From contig NZ_LOHS01000158.1 in NCBI RefSeq assembly GCF_001642995.1, positions 1 to 64,000 of the forward strand: DNA of 64,000 nt, written 5' to 3'. The notes under the pieces are model-generated. The model saw only the letters and a list, made by a program, of their open reading frames with translations, searched no databases and had not been told where the DNA came from. How positions within the stretch are numbered: the first letter of the stretch is position 1; each line of letters opens with the position of its first letter. Both the position numbers and the translations under genes were made by a program. Positions 47,863 to 56,311 of this stretch are shown here, one piece after another. This DNA is from Streptomyces jeddahensis (GTDB lineage: Bacteria > Actinomycetota > Actinomycetes > Streptomycetales > Streptomycetaceae).

Positions 47863-48411
47863 TCACTCGCAGACCGGAACACCCTCCAGCGCCGCCGCGT
47901 CCAGGGCCAGCGTGAGGCGGTCCAGGCGGGCGCGGAGGTCGCGGATCTCGCCGAGGTCGAAACCGGTGGCCGCGGCGATCCGCCGCGGCACCGTCAGGGC
48001 CTGTTCGCGCAGGTCGGCGCCTGCGTCGGTGAGGTGGACACGGACGGACCGCTCGTCCTCGGCGCTGCGCTCGCGCCGTACGAGACCGGCCGCCTCGAGC
48101 CGCTTCAGCAGCGGTGACAGGGTCCCCGAGTCGAGTCGCAGATACTCGCCCAGCCGCTTCACCGGCAGCTCGCCGTGTTCCCACAGGACCAGCATCACCA
48201 GGTACTGCGGATAGGTGAGCCCCAGTTCCTTGAGGACGACGCGGTAGACGCTGTTGAAGGCCCGCGAGGCGGCGTGCAGGGAGAAGCAGATCTGCCGGTC
48301 CAGAAGGAGCAGGTCCTCGGCGGACACGTCTGACAGTCCTGCCGGGGCCTTCGCCTCGTCGGGCAAGCCCTGCAGAACCCCCTCGGAAGCGGAGATCGGC
48401 GTCTTGGTCAT
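47863..48411 (-). CDS. ohrR: MarR family regulator, OhrR-like
   Basis: The 182-residue protein has an OhrR signature: LLLLDRQICFSLHAASR with the peroxidatic Cys42, and the winged helix KRLGEYLRLDSGTLSPLLKR. OhrR represses ohr until organic peroxide oxidises this cysteine. A second cysteine is the penultimate residue (VPVCE), unlike the position in classical two-cysteine OhrR. The start is ATG 48411 (MTKTP). It is divergent from ohr across an operator-containing spacer. Confidence 0.88.
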   Translation of the reverse strand: MTKTPISASEGVLQGLPDEAKAPAGLSDVSAEDLLLLDRQICFSLHAASRAFNSVYRVVLKELGLTYPQYLVMLVLWEHGELPVKRLGEYLRLDSGTLSPLLKRLEAAGLVRRERSAEDERSVRVHLTDAGADLREQALTVPRRIAAATGFDLGEIRDLRARLDRLTLALDAAALEGVPVCE

Positions 48412-48441
48412 GCACCCAGGATAGTCCACAGCAAGCCATTC

Positions 48442-48466
48442 AGTTGTGCACAACTTAATTGTGTGC
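48442..48466. promoter_or_regulatory. OhrR operator
   Basis: A perfect 14-bp palindrome AGTTGTGCACAACT (48442-48455) is followed by TAATTGTGTGC, a degenerate second half. It matches the TTGTGCACAA/AATTGTGC character of known OhrR boxes and sits in the 101-bp spacer between the divergent ohrR and ohr genes. Confidence 0.8.
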
Positions 48467-48512
48467 TGTAGTTGTCCTCGCAACCCAGACAGACAACAGA
48501 GGGATGGATCTG

Positions 48513-48923
48513 ATGGACGCGCTGTACACCGCCGTCGCCACCGCCAACGGCCGAGAGGGTCGTGCCGTCAGCTCCGACGGCCGGCTGGACCTGCCGCTGG
48601 CCATGCCGCCGGCCCTCGGGGGCAACGGCCAGGGCACCAACCCGGAGCAGCTCTTCGCCGCCGGCTACGCCGCCTGTTTCGCCAGCGCCCTCGGGCTGGT
48701 CGGCCGTCAGGCGAAGGTCGACACGAGCGATGTGTCGGTGACCGCCGAGGTCGGCATCGGCAAGGACGAGACGAGCTTCGCGCTCGCCGTCACCCTGCGC
48801 GTCGAGCTCCCCGAAGCCCTCGCCGGCGAGACGGGCGAACTGCTCGTCAAGCAGGCCCACGAGGTCTGCCCCTACTCCAAGGCGACCCGTGGCAACATCC
48901 CCGTCGAGCTCGTCGTCGAGTAG
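48513..48923 (+). CDS. ohr: Organic hydroperoxide resistance protein Ohr
   Basis: The 136-residue thiol peroxidase has the two catalytic cysteines Cys55 (GYAACFASAL) and Cys119 (HEVCPYSKAT) with the conserved arginine region near residue 18. It reduces organic and fatty-acid hydroperoxides. ATG 48513 (MDALYTAV) gives standard length, with GAGGG at 48499-48503; an in-frame ATG at 48504 is too close to that site. Its last 52 bases overlap the 3' end of the convergent membrane protein gene. Confidence 0.93.
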   Translation: MDALYTAVATANGREGRAVSSDGRLDLPLAMPPALGGNGQGTNPEQLFAAGYAACFASALGLVGRQAKVDTSDVSVTAEVGIGKDETSFALAVTLRVELPEALAGETGELLVKQAHEVCPYSKATRGNIPVELVVE

Positions 48924-50512
48924 GTCGAGTAGGGCGACCCATCCCCGTCGACTCGCGCCAGGACCTCCCCGGTCCGCGCGTTTCGCGCCACCACCACCGC
49001 CTCTCCAGGCACCCGCTGGCCCTCACCGAGCAGCAGCCAGCGCACGTGGTACCGGCGCACGATCGCGGTGCGCTCCGCGTGGGTCGACGTGGGCGCGAGA
49101 TAGGCACGGACGGCAGCCCTGCGCCTGTCCCTCTCCCGCTCGTCGAGGGCGGGATCGGGCCAGGCCGGGGCGACGAGATTCGGTCCGTAGGCCGGGAGCG
49201 AGCGCACCGCCCGGTAACCGTTCGTCAGGACGACGTCTCCCGGCGCGATGTGCCGCGCTGCCCACTCGTACGTGGGCCAGGACGGCGGATGGCGAAGGCC
49301 CACCGGGTCGAGCGAGCGCGGTACGACCGCCCCGGCCTGGACCGAGAGGAATCCGACGCAGGCGCCGACGGCCGCCACGGAGGCGAGGCCGCGCCGCCAC
49401 CGTGGCCACGGCCGAGGGGCGGCCACCTCCACGGCGAGCGCGAACTGCGGCGGCACCAGAGTCAGGCCGAGGATGCGCCCGTACGTGAAGTGGCCGCTGA
49501 CCCATCCGTATGCGACCACTGCGCATTCGAGGACGAACATCAGGACCAGCGGGTCACGGTGGTTTCGGCGCCACCGGAGCCAGAGGGCAGGCAGGCCGAT
49601 GCCGGCGAGCCAGAACTTCCCGGGAATCTGTGCGTACAGGCGCTGATGGATCGCGTCCACGCTGTGGTCCCCGATCAGGGAGAAGACGCCGAAGTACGGC
49701 CAGCTGGCGGCGACAGCGGCCGCTGCAACCGCGGTGACCGCCCACCCACAGGGCACCCGCCACTCAAGGCTCCTGGAGGGCCAAGGCCCCCGGCAAGGCG
49801 ACGCGAACGCCCCCACCCCCGTCACCGCGAACGCCACCACCCCCGTCACCGCCCCGACCGCCGTGATCGGGTGGATCAGCAGGATCAGCCCGCACAGGGC
49901 GCCCAGCCCCGCGTACCGCCAGAGAGATCCGGCAGTGGGCCGCGCCGCGAGCGAACCCGCCCATGCCCAGGCGAGGAAAGCGAGCCCGATGGCGAACGTG
50001 GACGGGTACGCGAGGTTGCCCGTCATCGACAGCAGACCGAGGTAGCCGCTCCACCAGGCCGGGTGTGTGCCCCACAGGAGAACCATCGCGCCGAGCGCCG
50101 CCACCGGGGCCCACGGGCGGGGTGTCAGAACGCGGACGAACCGGCCGACGCCGACCAGCAGGACCAGCAGGTTCACCGGACCCGCCAGCTTCACGACAAC
50201 CCGCCCCGCGAGACCGGTCGCCCTTGCGAACACCGCTTGCAGGACGGCGTACGGGGAGTAGTAGGGGCTGCCCGCACCCGGCAGGTCCGCCATGGGGTGC
50301 GCGGGATGCAGCAGGTTCGCCTTCAGCCGTTCCACGACGGCCGCGTGCTGCCCGAAGTCGCAGCACATGGGGACCCGCCAGTAGGCCACCGACATGACCA
50401 GCCAGAACAGCCCGCCGACGACGAGGTAGGGGCTGGGACGCCGCAGGCGACCGCTCGTGCGCAGAGCGGGGGCATCGCGAGCCGCCTGCCGCTCGGCCGT
50501 TGCTGTGGTCAT
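48872..50512 (-). CDS. Polytopic GT-C-like membrane protein, paralogue B
   Basis: The 546-residue product has about ten membrane segments and a soluble C-terminal domain; it is a paralogue of the 29985-31538 product (shared SPYYSP, YPSTFA, WLRWRRNHRDPL and RYHVRWL regions). The N-terminal loop YWRVPMCCDFGQHAAVVERL suggests a substrate-binding first periplasmic loop. The last 20 residues (STYSTTSSTGMLPRVALE) are encoded inside ohr on the other strand and look like run-on past a lost stop. It is transcribed with, and just after, the methyltransferase gene at 50540. Function is unknown beyond likely glycan assembly. Confidence 0.72.
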   Translation of the reverse strand: MTTATAERQAARDAPALRTSGRLRRPSPYLVVGGLFWLVMSVAYWRVPMCCDFGQHAAVVERLKANLLHPAHPMADLPGAGSPYYSPYAVLQAVFARATGLAGRVVVKLAGPVNLLVLLVGVGRFVRVLTPRPWAPVAALGAMVLLWGTHPAWWSGYLGLLSMTGNLAYPSTFAIGLAFLAWAWAGSLAARPTAGSLWRYAGLGALCGLILLIHPITAVGAVTGVVAFAVTGVGAFASPCRGPWPSRSLEWRVPCGWAVTAVAAAAVAASWPYFGVFSLIGDHSVDAIHQRLYAQIPGKFWLAGIGLPALWLRWRRNHRDPLVLMFVLECAVVAYGWVSGHFTYGRILGLTLVPPQFALAVEVAAPRPWPRWRRGLASVAAVGACVGFLSVQAGAVVPRSLDPVGLRHPPSWPTYEWAARHIAPGDVVLTNGYRAVRSLPAYGPNLVAPAWPDPALDERERDRRRAAVRAYLAPTSTHAERTAIVRRYHVRWLLLGEGQRVPGEAVVVARNARTGEVLARVDGDGSPYSTYSTTSSTGMLPRVALE

Positions 50513-50539
50513 CGCGCGAGCCGGCGACGGTTCGGTGCC

Positions 50540-51346
50540 TCAGCGGCCCGTCTTGGGGCGGACCAACGCCCGCGACACGACCGGCGGCAGCAGCTCGAGT
50601 GCGAGGCGGCGGGCCCCGCTCGGGCCGGGAAGCGCGTTGAGCACACGGAGCACCGGGTCCCCGTCGATCTTCTCGTCCACCACCACGCGATCCACCCGGT
50701 CCGTGGCCCAGGCACGCACGGCCTGCTGGAACGGCTCGGGCTCGCCCCAGGTCGCGTACAACTTGGCCGCCGACAGGCACACCGGCCGGAGCCCCTTGGT
50801 GAAGACCGCCTCCCAGACCGCGGCGGCCACGCCCGGGACATGCTCGGTGCGGTAGTCGTCGATGGCGACGACGCCGTCCTTGCGCAGAACACTCCGGGCG
50901 ATGTCGATGTCGCCGCTCACGTCCTCGTACGTGCGTGAGGCGTCGATGTGCACGAAGCGGCAGCTGCCCGGCGCGATCCGCGACGCGAGAGCGGTGGTCC
51001 TGGCGTGCACGATGACGGGCAGATCCTCGTGGAAATTGAGGTAGTTGGCCTCGAAGGCCTCGCGCGTGAGTGTCTCCCGGTAGAAGGCGAGGGTGTCCCG
51101 GCGGCTGTAAAGACCGTGCGACTCGACGCCGAACAGGTCGCACACCGTGAACGTCTCGCCCTCGCGCAGATGCTCTCCCAGCAGGATTGCGCTCTTTCCG
51201 AGGTAGCAGCCCATTTCCAGAAGGTCACCGGGTGTGCGTCCGGTGGTCTCCAGCAGAACGCGGAACAGGTCCTGGTCGATGGCACGGAACCAGCCCGGCA
51301 CCTCGCTGAGGCTGCGGGCTCTTCCGGGGGCGGTCCGGGTAGTCAT
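50540..51346 (-). CDS. Class I SAM-dependent methyltransferase
   Basis: The 268-residue enzyme has motif I LLEMGCYLGKSAILLGEHLR and the following TVCDLFG acidic residue, then FVHIDASRTYEDVSGDI and DGVVAIDDYR, the pattern of Methyltransf_24-type O-methyltransferases. It probably methylates a sugar of the polymer. ATG 51346 (MTTRTAP) is preferred over TTG 51355. It lies 27 bases upstream of the paralogue B membrane gene. Confidence 0.82.
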   Translation of the reverse strand: MTTRTAPGRARSLSEVPGWFRAIDQDLFRVLLETTGRTPGDLLEMGCYLGKSAILLGEHLREGETFTVCDLFGVESHGLYSRRDTLAFYRETLTREAFEANYLNFHEDLPVIVHARTTALASRIAPGSCRFVHIDASRTYEDVSGDIDIARSVLRKDGVVAIDDYRTEHVPGVAAAVWEAVFTKGLRPVCLSAAKLYATWGEPEPFQQAVRAWATDRVDRVVVDEKIDGDPVLRVLNALPGPSGARRLALELLPPVVSRALVRPKTGR

Positions 51347-51809
51347 GATGGTCAACTCGCTTCGCTTCTCCGGCCGTCGACCGACCGGTCGACGGGTAAT
51401 CCCCCCGCCGGTTCGCTGGTCGGTCGGATATGGGTGAAACGGATACGGGGAGTCGGATGGTGAAACGACGATGAGGGCATCCGATTACGGGGGCCTATGG
51501 GCCTTCCGGGTGATGAGCGGGAGGTGATGTGCCCACCGGGCGCAAGAGATGTCAGCGAAGGCCGAACCCGCGATTCTGTAAATATGTTCATCAGTGCGGA
51601 GTGGGAGTGGCCGAGACTGGCGCAGAATCGTTTTATGCAGGCGCTTAGTCGAAACCTGCCGACCGTCTGGTCGTTGTCCGGGGTGTGGATCGCGGCCGGG
51701 GAGGCACCGTCCTTGCCGCCTGCCGATGCCGATCCGGGGAGCCACGGGTTGTCAATTCTCTGCGGCGCACCGGTCAATTGAGCGCTCTGCGCGGAAGGAG
51801 CTCCGCACG
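51347..51809. other. Divergent spacer between two methyltransferase genes
   Basis: This 463-bp region has no supported coding sequence; short open frames in it lack ribosome sites and coding bias. The section 51560-51660 is AT-rich for this genome (TCTGTAAATATGTTCATC) and probably holds promoters for one or both methyltransferase genes. Confidence 0.45.
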
Positions 51810-52658
51810 ATGTCGATGCAGGCGGCCGTAACGAAAACCGTCAAGCCGATTATTGGTGAGAAGAACTGGCAGACTCTGCGCCGCGTCAAGGGCAGATTGT
51901 CCGGCACTCCAGCCGCCGCTCCGGCCAGAGCTGCCACTCCGGTCGGTGCCCCGGCCGGTCTCGCCGCGATCTCCGACGATCTGTCCAAGCTTGCACAGCA
52001 CTTCAAGACGGACAAGTGGGGCACTCACCGCTACACACAGCACTACCAGCGGCATTTGCAGCACTTGAGGAACGACTCGATCAACCTTCTCGAGATCGGT
52101 ATCGGCGGCTACAGCCGAGCCGGCCAGGGCGGAGCATCGTTGCGCATGTGGAAGCATTTCTTCCCCAATGCGCAGATCTTCGGGATGGATATCCAGGACA
52201 AGTCGTTCGTCGATGAGGATCGGATCACGACGTTCATCGGGGACCAGTCCGACCCTGATTCGCTGATCGCCATCGCCGACAAGATCGGCACGCTCGATGT
52301 CATCATCGACGACGGCAGCCACCGCAGCCCGCACGTACTCACGACGTTCGAGACGCTCTTTCCCCTGCTCCGTGACGGCGGCATCTACGCAGTCGAGGAC
52401 ACACAGACGTCGTACTGGCCGGAATGGCAGGGCAGCGAGGACCGGGACGACCCGAACACGAGCATGTCGATGCTGAAGCGACTGGCGGACGGCCTCAACT
52501 ACGAGGAATTCGTGGATGTGGACTACCAGCCGACCTATACGGATCTGAACGTCGTCGGCCTGCACTTCTACCACAATCTCGTGATCATCGAGAAGGGTAA
52601 GAATGCCGAAGGCACGAATAAGAAGCGGATCTTGAAGCAGCGTTACAGCCAGGGTTGA
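51810..52658 (+). CDS. Sugar O-methyltransferase-like protein (MycE/ElmMI type)
   Basis: The 282-residue protein resembles macrolide and tetracenomycin sugar O-methyltransferases. It has a disordered Ala/Pro-rich stretch (33-55), then LAQHFKTDKWGTHRYTQHY, SAM motif INLLEIGIGGYSRAGQGGAS, LRMWKHFFPNAQIFGMDIQD and the metal/catalytic region DVIIDDGSHRSPHVLTTFE followed by GGIYAVEDTQTSYWPEW. The start is ATG 51810 with strong GGAAGGAG. It probably methylates a hydroxyl of a deoxy- or amino-sugar in the neighbouring polymer pathway. Confidence 0.83.
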   Translation: MSMQAAVTKTVKPIIGEKNWQTLRRVKGRLSGTPAAAPARAATPVGAPAGLAAISDDLSKLAQHFKTDKWGTHRYTQHYQRHLQHLRNDSINLLEIGIGGYSRAGQGGASLRMWKHFFPNAQIFGMDIQDKSFVDEDRITTFIGDQSDPDSLIAIADKIGTLDVIIDDGSHRSPHVLTTFETLFPLLRDGGIYAVEDTQTSYWPEWQGSEDRDDPNTSMSMLKRLADGLNYEEFVDVDYQPTYTDLNVVGLHFYHNLVIIEKGKNAEGTNKKRILKQRYSQG

Positions 52659-52778
52659 GGCTCCCTTTCCGACCCACCCCATCCCATCCCACACCACCCC
52701 GGTTCCGGCCCATAACTGTCGCGATAGTTCGCCAGTTGTAGGCACGAGTCAATATGCCGAAACGAAAGGTCTGCTCAG

Positions 52779-53387
52779 ATGCGTCCACTGACGATCGAGG
52801 GTGCGTGGGCATGGGAGCCCCGGGTGTTCCCGGACGAGCGCGGTGCCTTCCACGAGTGGTTCAAGGAAGGCCCGTTCCGTGAGGGCGCGGGACGGTCCCT
52901 GAGCCTCGCCCAGGCCAACTGCTCGGTCTCGCGCAGGGGCGTGCTGCGCGGCATCCATTACGCCGACGTCCCGCCCAGCCAGGCGAAGTACGTCAAGTGC
53001 GTGCGCGGGGCGGTCCTCGATGTGATCGTCGACATTCGCGTCGGGTCGCCCACGTACGGGCGGTGGGAGGCCGTGCGCCTCGACGACGTGGACCACCGCA
53101 GCGTGTTCCTCGCCGAGGGGCTCGGCCATGCCTTCATGGCGCTGAGCGACGACGCGACGGTGGTGTACCTCTGCTCGACCCCGTACACGCCGAGCCGCGA
53201 ACACGGCATCCACCCGCTCGACGAGCAGCTCGGCATCGCCTGGCCGGAGGAGTTCGAACCCCTCCTCTCCGCCAAGGACGCCGACGCGCCCACGCTCGCC
53301 GAGGCGGAGCGGGACGGGCTGCTGCCGCGTTACGAGGACTGCCTGGCGATGTACGCGGGCCACAGTCCCGCACTGGTCGGGGAATGA
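52779..53387 (+). CDS. rfbC: dTDP-4-dehydrorhamnose 3,5-epimerase family protein
   Basis: The 202-residue RmlC-type cupin has a catalytic His60 in VLRGIHYADVPPSQAKYV, the core AVLDVIVDIRVGSPTYGRW, FLAEGLGHAFMALSDDATVV and YTPSREHGIHPLDEQLGI. It epimerises carbons 3 and/or 5 of a dTDP-4-keto-6-deoxy sugar. No rfbA, rfbB or rfbD gene is nearby, so it may serve a special deoxy sugar or use precursors made elsewhere. The GT2 gene begins nine bases after its stop. Confidence 0.87.
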   Translation: MRPLTIEGAWAWEPRVFPDERGAFHEWFKEGPFREGAGRSLSLAQANCSVSRRGVLRGIHYADVPPSQAKYVKCVRGAVLDVIVDIRVGSPTYGRWEAVRLDDVDHRSVFLAEGLGHAFMALSDDATVVYLCSTPYTPSREHGIHPLDEQLGIAWPEEFEPLLSAKDADAPTLAEAERDGLLPRYEDCLAMYAGHSPALVGE

Positions 53388-53396
53388 GGCCGCACC

Positions 53397-55385
53397 ATGA
53401 CGGTCAAGGTCAGCGTCGTCGTCCCGGTCTACAACCCCGGCCCTTACATCGAGGACTGCATCGCCTCGCTGCTGCGGCAGAGCCTCCCTGACGACGAGTA
53501 TGAAGCAATCTTCGTGGACGACGGCTCGACGGACGAGACGCCGGCCCGCCTCGACGAACTCGCCGCCCGGCACCCGCACATGCGCGTCATCCACCAAGAG
53601 AATTCCGGCTGGTCGGGCAAGCCGCGCAATGTGGGGATCGAGGCGGCGCGCGGCGAGTTCGTCATGTTCGTCGACAACGACGACTGGTTGGGGGACGAGG
53701 CGCTCGAGCGGATGTACGCGTACGGCGTCGAGCACGAAGCGGACGTCGTCATCGGGAAGATGGCCGGCAAGGGCCGCCCCGTGCCGCTGGAGCTGTTCCG
53801 CGTGAACCGGCCCAGGGCCGACGTCATGAACGCCCCGCTGATCGACAGCCTCACCCCGCACAAGATGTTCCGCCGGTCGTTCCTGGACGAGCGCGGCCTG
53901 CGCTTCCCGGAGGGACGGCGGCGGCTCGAGGACCACGTCTTCGTCACCGAGGCGTATCTCACCGCAGGCAGCGTCGCCGTCCTCAGCGACTACGTCTGCT
54001 ACTACCACGTCAAGCGCGAGGACGCCTCCAACGCCGGTTTCCAGCGCATCGACCCGGTCGGCTACTTCCGGAATCTGCGGGAGGCACTCGACGTCGTCGA
54101 GAAGTACACCGAGCCCGGACCACTGCGGGACAGGCTGTACCGCCGCTGGTTCCGCAACGAGATGATCGAGCGGATGCGCGGCGGGCGGCTGCTCGCCTGG
54201 CCGGAGGAGTACCGGCATGAGATGTTCCGCGAGATCCACAAGGTGGCGGTGGAACGTTTCGGGCCGGGCGTCATGACGGGGATGCTGCCCACCCAGCAGG
54301 TCGTCGGCGCGCTGATCAAGGCCGACCGCTACCCGGACATCGAGGCGCTCGCGCGGTGGGAGAAGGACATCCGGCCGCATGCTGAGCTGACCGGCCTGGA
54401 GTGGGAGGGCGGGATGCTGCGCCTCGGCTTCACCGGCGAGATGCGGGTCCGCAGTCAGCCCATGACCTTCCTCCACAAGGGGGAGGACGGGCTGCTCGAC
54501 ATCCCCATCGAGGCAGCGGGTAGGGATGCCGTCGCGCTGCAGGACACCGACATGTCCGCCCGTACCGGAAAGTCCAAGATCGATCTGGTGGTACGGGAAC
54601 GCTCCACGGCCGCCGAGTTCTACCAGCCCGTCGAGTTCACCCGGCAGCGCATGGACGGCGACGGCCCGGAGAAGGATCGGTTCCGGCTGGTGCTGCGTGC
54701 GACATCGACCATCGACCCGCAGTCGGCGGCGGGCGGGGCGCCGCTGGCGCGCGGCATCTGGGACGTCTTCGTACGGGTCCACATCTGCGGCTGGACCAAG
54801 GAGACCCGCCTGGGAGCCGTGCGCAGCGAGGCCGCCAGGGCGGGTCGCCGCGCGGCATTCCTCGGCGCGCCCGCGCGGCTGGTCCTGCCCTACTGGACCG
54901 AACCCCACGGCAATCTGTCGCTGGACGTCGGGCAGGCGACCTCGAGATTCGGGTACGACCTCGTGGACCTCGGGCCCCGGGAGATGCGCGTGGACGGCGC
55001 AGACCTGGTGACGCGGCTGCCGGTACAGGTCACCGACGAGATCGAGGCGCTGCTCCATCTGTCCGAGAACGCGGGCGCGGAGCGCACGGTCAGCGTCCGC
55101 GCGGTGGTGACCGGCGCCGAAGGACGCTCCGGGTCAGTGCTCCGCGCGGGGCTCACCGACCCCGAACTCACCGCGGGGGACTGGCGCCTGGAGCTGAGCC
55201 TGCGCGACGAACCGGAGCGCCGCACCAGGCTCCCGCTCGTCCTGACCGTCGGCCCCGGAGGTGCGCTCTCCCTGCGCCGCCCGCACGAAGGCGCCGCCCA
55301 GCAGCCCGTACCGCCTCCCCGGACGCCGCGACCAGGCCTGCTCCGGCGGGCGATGCGCAAGGCCCAGCGGCTCACGGCCCGCTGA
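53397..55385 (+). CDS. Family 2 glycosyltransferase with extended C-terminal domain
   Basis: The 662-residue protein has a GT2 catalytic domain (KVSVVVPVYNPGPYIEDCIA, FVDDGSTDETP, NSGWSGKPRNVG, VMFVDNDDWLG, LEDHVFVTEAYL) and about 370 residues of beta-rich C-terminal sequence (GIWDVFVRVHICGW). It shares the plan of the other two long GT2 enzymes here, but its metal motif is DNDD. It is likely a wall-polymer glycosyltransferase. It follows rfbC closely and abuts a truncated GT2 on the opposite strand. Confidence 0.88.
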   Translation: MTVKVSVVVPVYNPGPYIEDCIASLLRQSLPDDEYEAIFVDDGSTDETPARLDELAARHPHMRVIHQENSGWSGKPRNVGIEAARGEFVMFVDNDDWLGDEALERMYAYGVEHEADVVIGKMAGKGRPVPLELFRVNRPRADVMNAPLIDSLTPHKMFRRSFLDERGLRFPEGRRRLEDHVFVTEAYLTAGSVAVLSDYVCYYHVKREDASNAGFQRIDPVGYFRNLREALDVVEKYTEPGPLRDRLYRRWFRNEMIERMRGGRLLAWPEEYRHEMFREIHKVAVERFGPGVMTGMLPTQQVVGALIKADRYPDIEALARWEKDIRPHAELTGLEWEGGMLRLGFTGEMRVRSQPMTFLHKGEDGLLDIPIEAAGRDAVALQDTDMSARTGKSKIDLVVRERSTAAEFYQPVEFTRQRMDGDGPEKDRFRLVLRATSTIDPQSAAGGAPLARGIWDVFVRVHICGWTKETRLGAVRSEAARAGRRAAFLGAPARLVLPYWTEPHGNLSLDVGQATSRFGYDLVDLGPREMRVDGADLVTRLPVQVTDEIEALLHLSENAGAERTVSVRAVVTGAEGRSGSVLRAGLTDPELTAGDWRLELSLRDEPERRTRLPLVLTVGPGGALSLRRPHEGAAQQPVPPPRTPRPGLLRRAMRKAQRLTAR

Positions 55386-55748
55386 ACCGCGCACGGGCTG
55401 CACCACACCATCGATGGCCTGGAGGGCGTGACGGGTGAGCGTGTCGTCGCTGTCGAGGAAGATGATGTAGTCGCCGGTGGCGCGCTCGAGGCCGGCGTTG
55501 CGGGCCGGACCCAGGCCGGCGTTCTCCGGCAGGTGGACAGCGGTGACGCGCGGGTCGCGACCCGCGAACTCGTCGACGATGGCGCCGCTGCCATCGGGTG
55601 AGCAGTCGTCGACGGCGATCACCTCGAAGTCCGTGAACGACTGGTCCAGGACGGACTCGAGGCATGCGTGCAGGTAGGGCTGCACGTCATACACGGGGAC
55701 GATCACGCTGAACCGAGGCAAGGCACGTCCATGGGTCGTAAACGGCAT
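55386..55748 (-). pseudogene. Truncated family 2 glycosyltransferase remnant
   Basis: Translation of this stretch gives a clean GT2 N-terminus: ALPRFSVIVPVYDVQPYLHA, VIAVDDCSPDGSG, LPENAGLGPARNAGLERATG and IIFLDSDDTLTRHALQAID. Similarity then stops, and the open frame runs on antisense through the end of the 53397 gene to 55134. In streptomycetes this GT2 type is normally followed by several hundred residues and often a glycerophosphotransferase domain; all of that is missing. The break lies at or just before the neighbouring gene's stop, pointing to a deletion or rearrangement. Confidence 0.8.
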
Positions 55749-56311
55749 ATAGTGCTGAAACGGCCAATAGAGTGAGTGAGTTACGCCGGATTGCGGCATA
55801 CGGGGGAAGCGGAGGCAGCGACATGCATCGGCCTGTGTCACTCACGGGCGGGTAGCCCGTCGAGCCCTGGTGGGTCGGCCGGCTGCCGACCCTGATCGGC
55901 CCGGTTCCGTGGCCGGGAGGCGTGGGCGGAGGCCGCGAGTATTCGCGCCGGCTGCGCCGGGCGCTTCGCTGGGCGCTTCGCCGGTGCGCTGGGCTCGCCG
56001 GCTGTCAGAGCGGTCAGATCCGTCAGGGCCATCAGGCCAAGGCGCCTGGTGGCCCCCGTAGGCCCCCGAGCGGGGGCCTCGGTGCAGCCGCTCGGCCTGG
56101 CGGGATGTTGCGCCGTCCATCAAGGGTCATTGCCGGGCCAGTCGGTCAGAAAAGTCATTGCCGTCCGAACAGGTGCGTACGGTGCAGTAATGGCGAATCG
56201 TTTCTGCCTAGCCCACCGGAGTGGATAGCTCTCAAGCACCGGAAACTCCCGCCGGGAAACGGAGGTTGAAGGCAGGCCGACGCTCTCGTTCCCGAACAAC
56301 GGAGACTGTCC
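55749..56311. other. Intergenic region with one strong hairpin
   Basis: This 563-bp stretch shows no convincing gene. It contains GGGCGCTTCGCTGGGCGCTTCGCCGG iterations near 55955-55985 and a perfect inverted repeat AGGCCCCCG/CGGGGGCCT at 56060-56079 that could terminate transcription. An AT-richer patch at 56140-56200 (AAAAGTCATTGCC, GTGCAGTAATGG) may hold the promoter of the aminotransferase operon. Confidence 0.5.

Noticed and set aside
52714..52729. Near-palindrome AACTGTCGCGATAGTT upstream of rfbC
   Set aside because: It has an internal mismatch, no second copy and no regulator gene beside it, so it was not listed as an operator.
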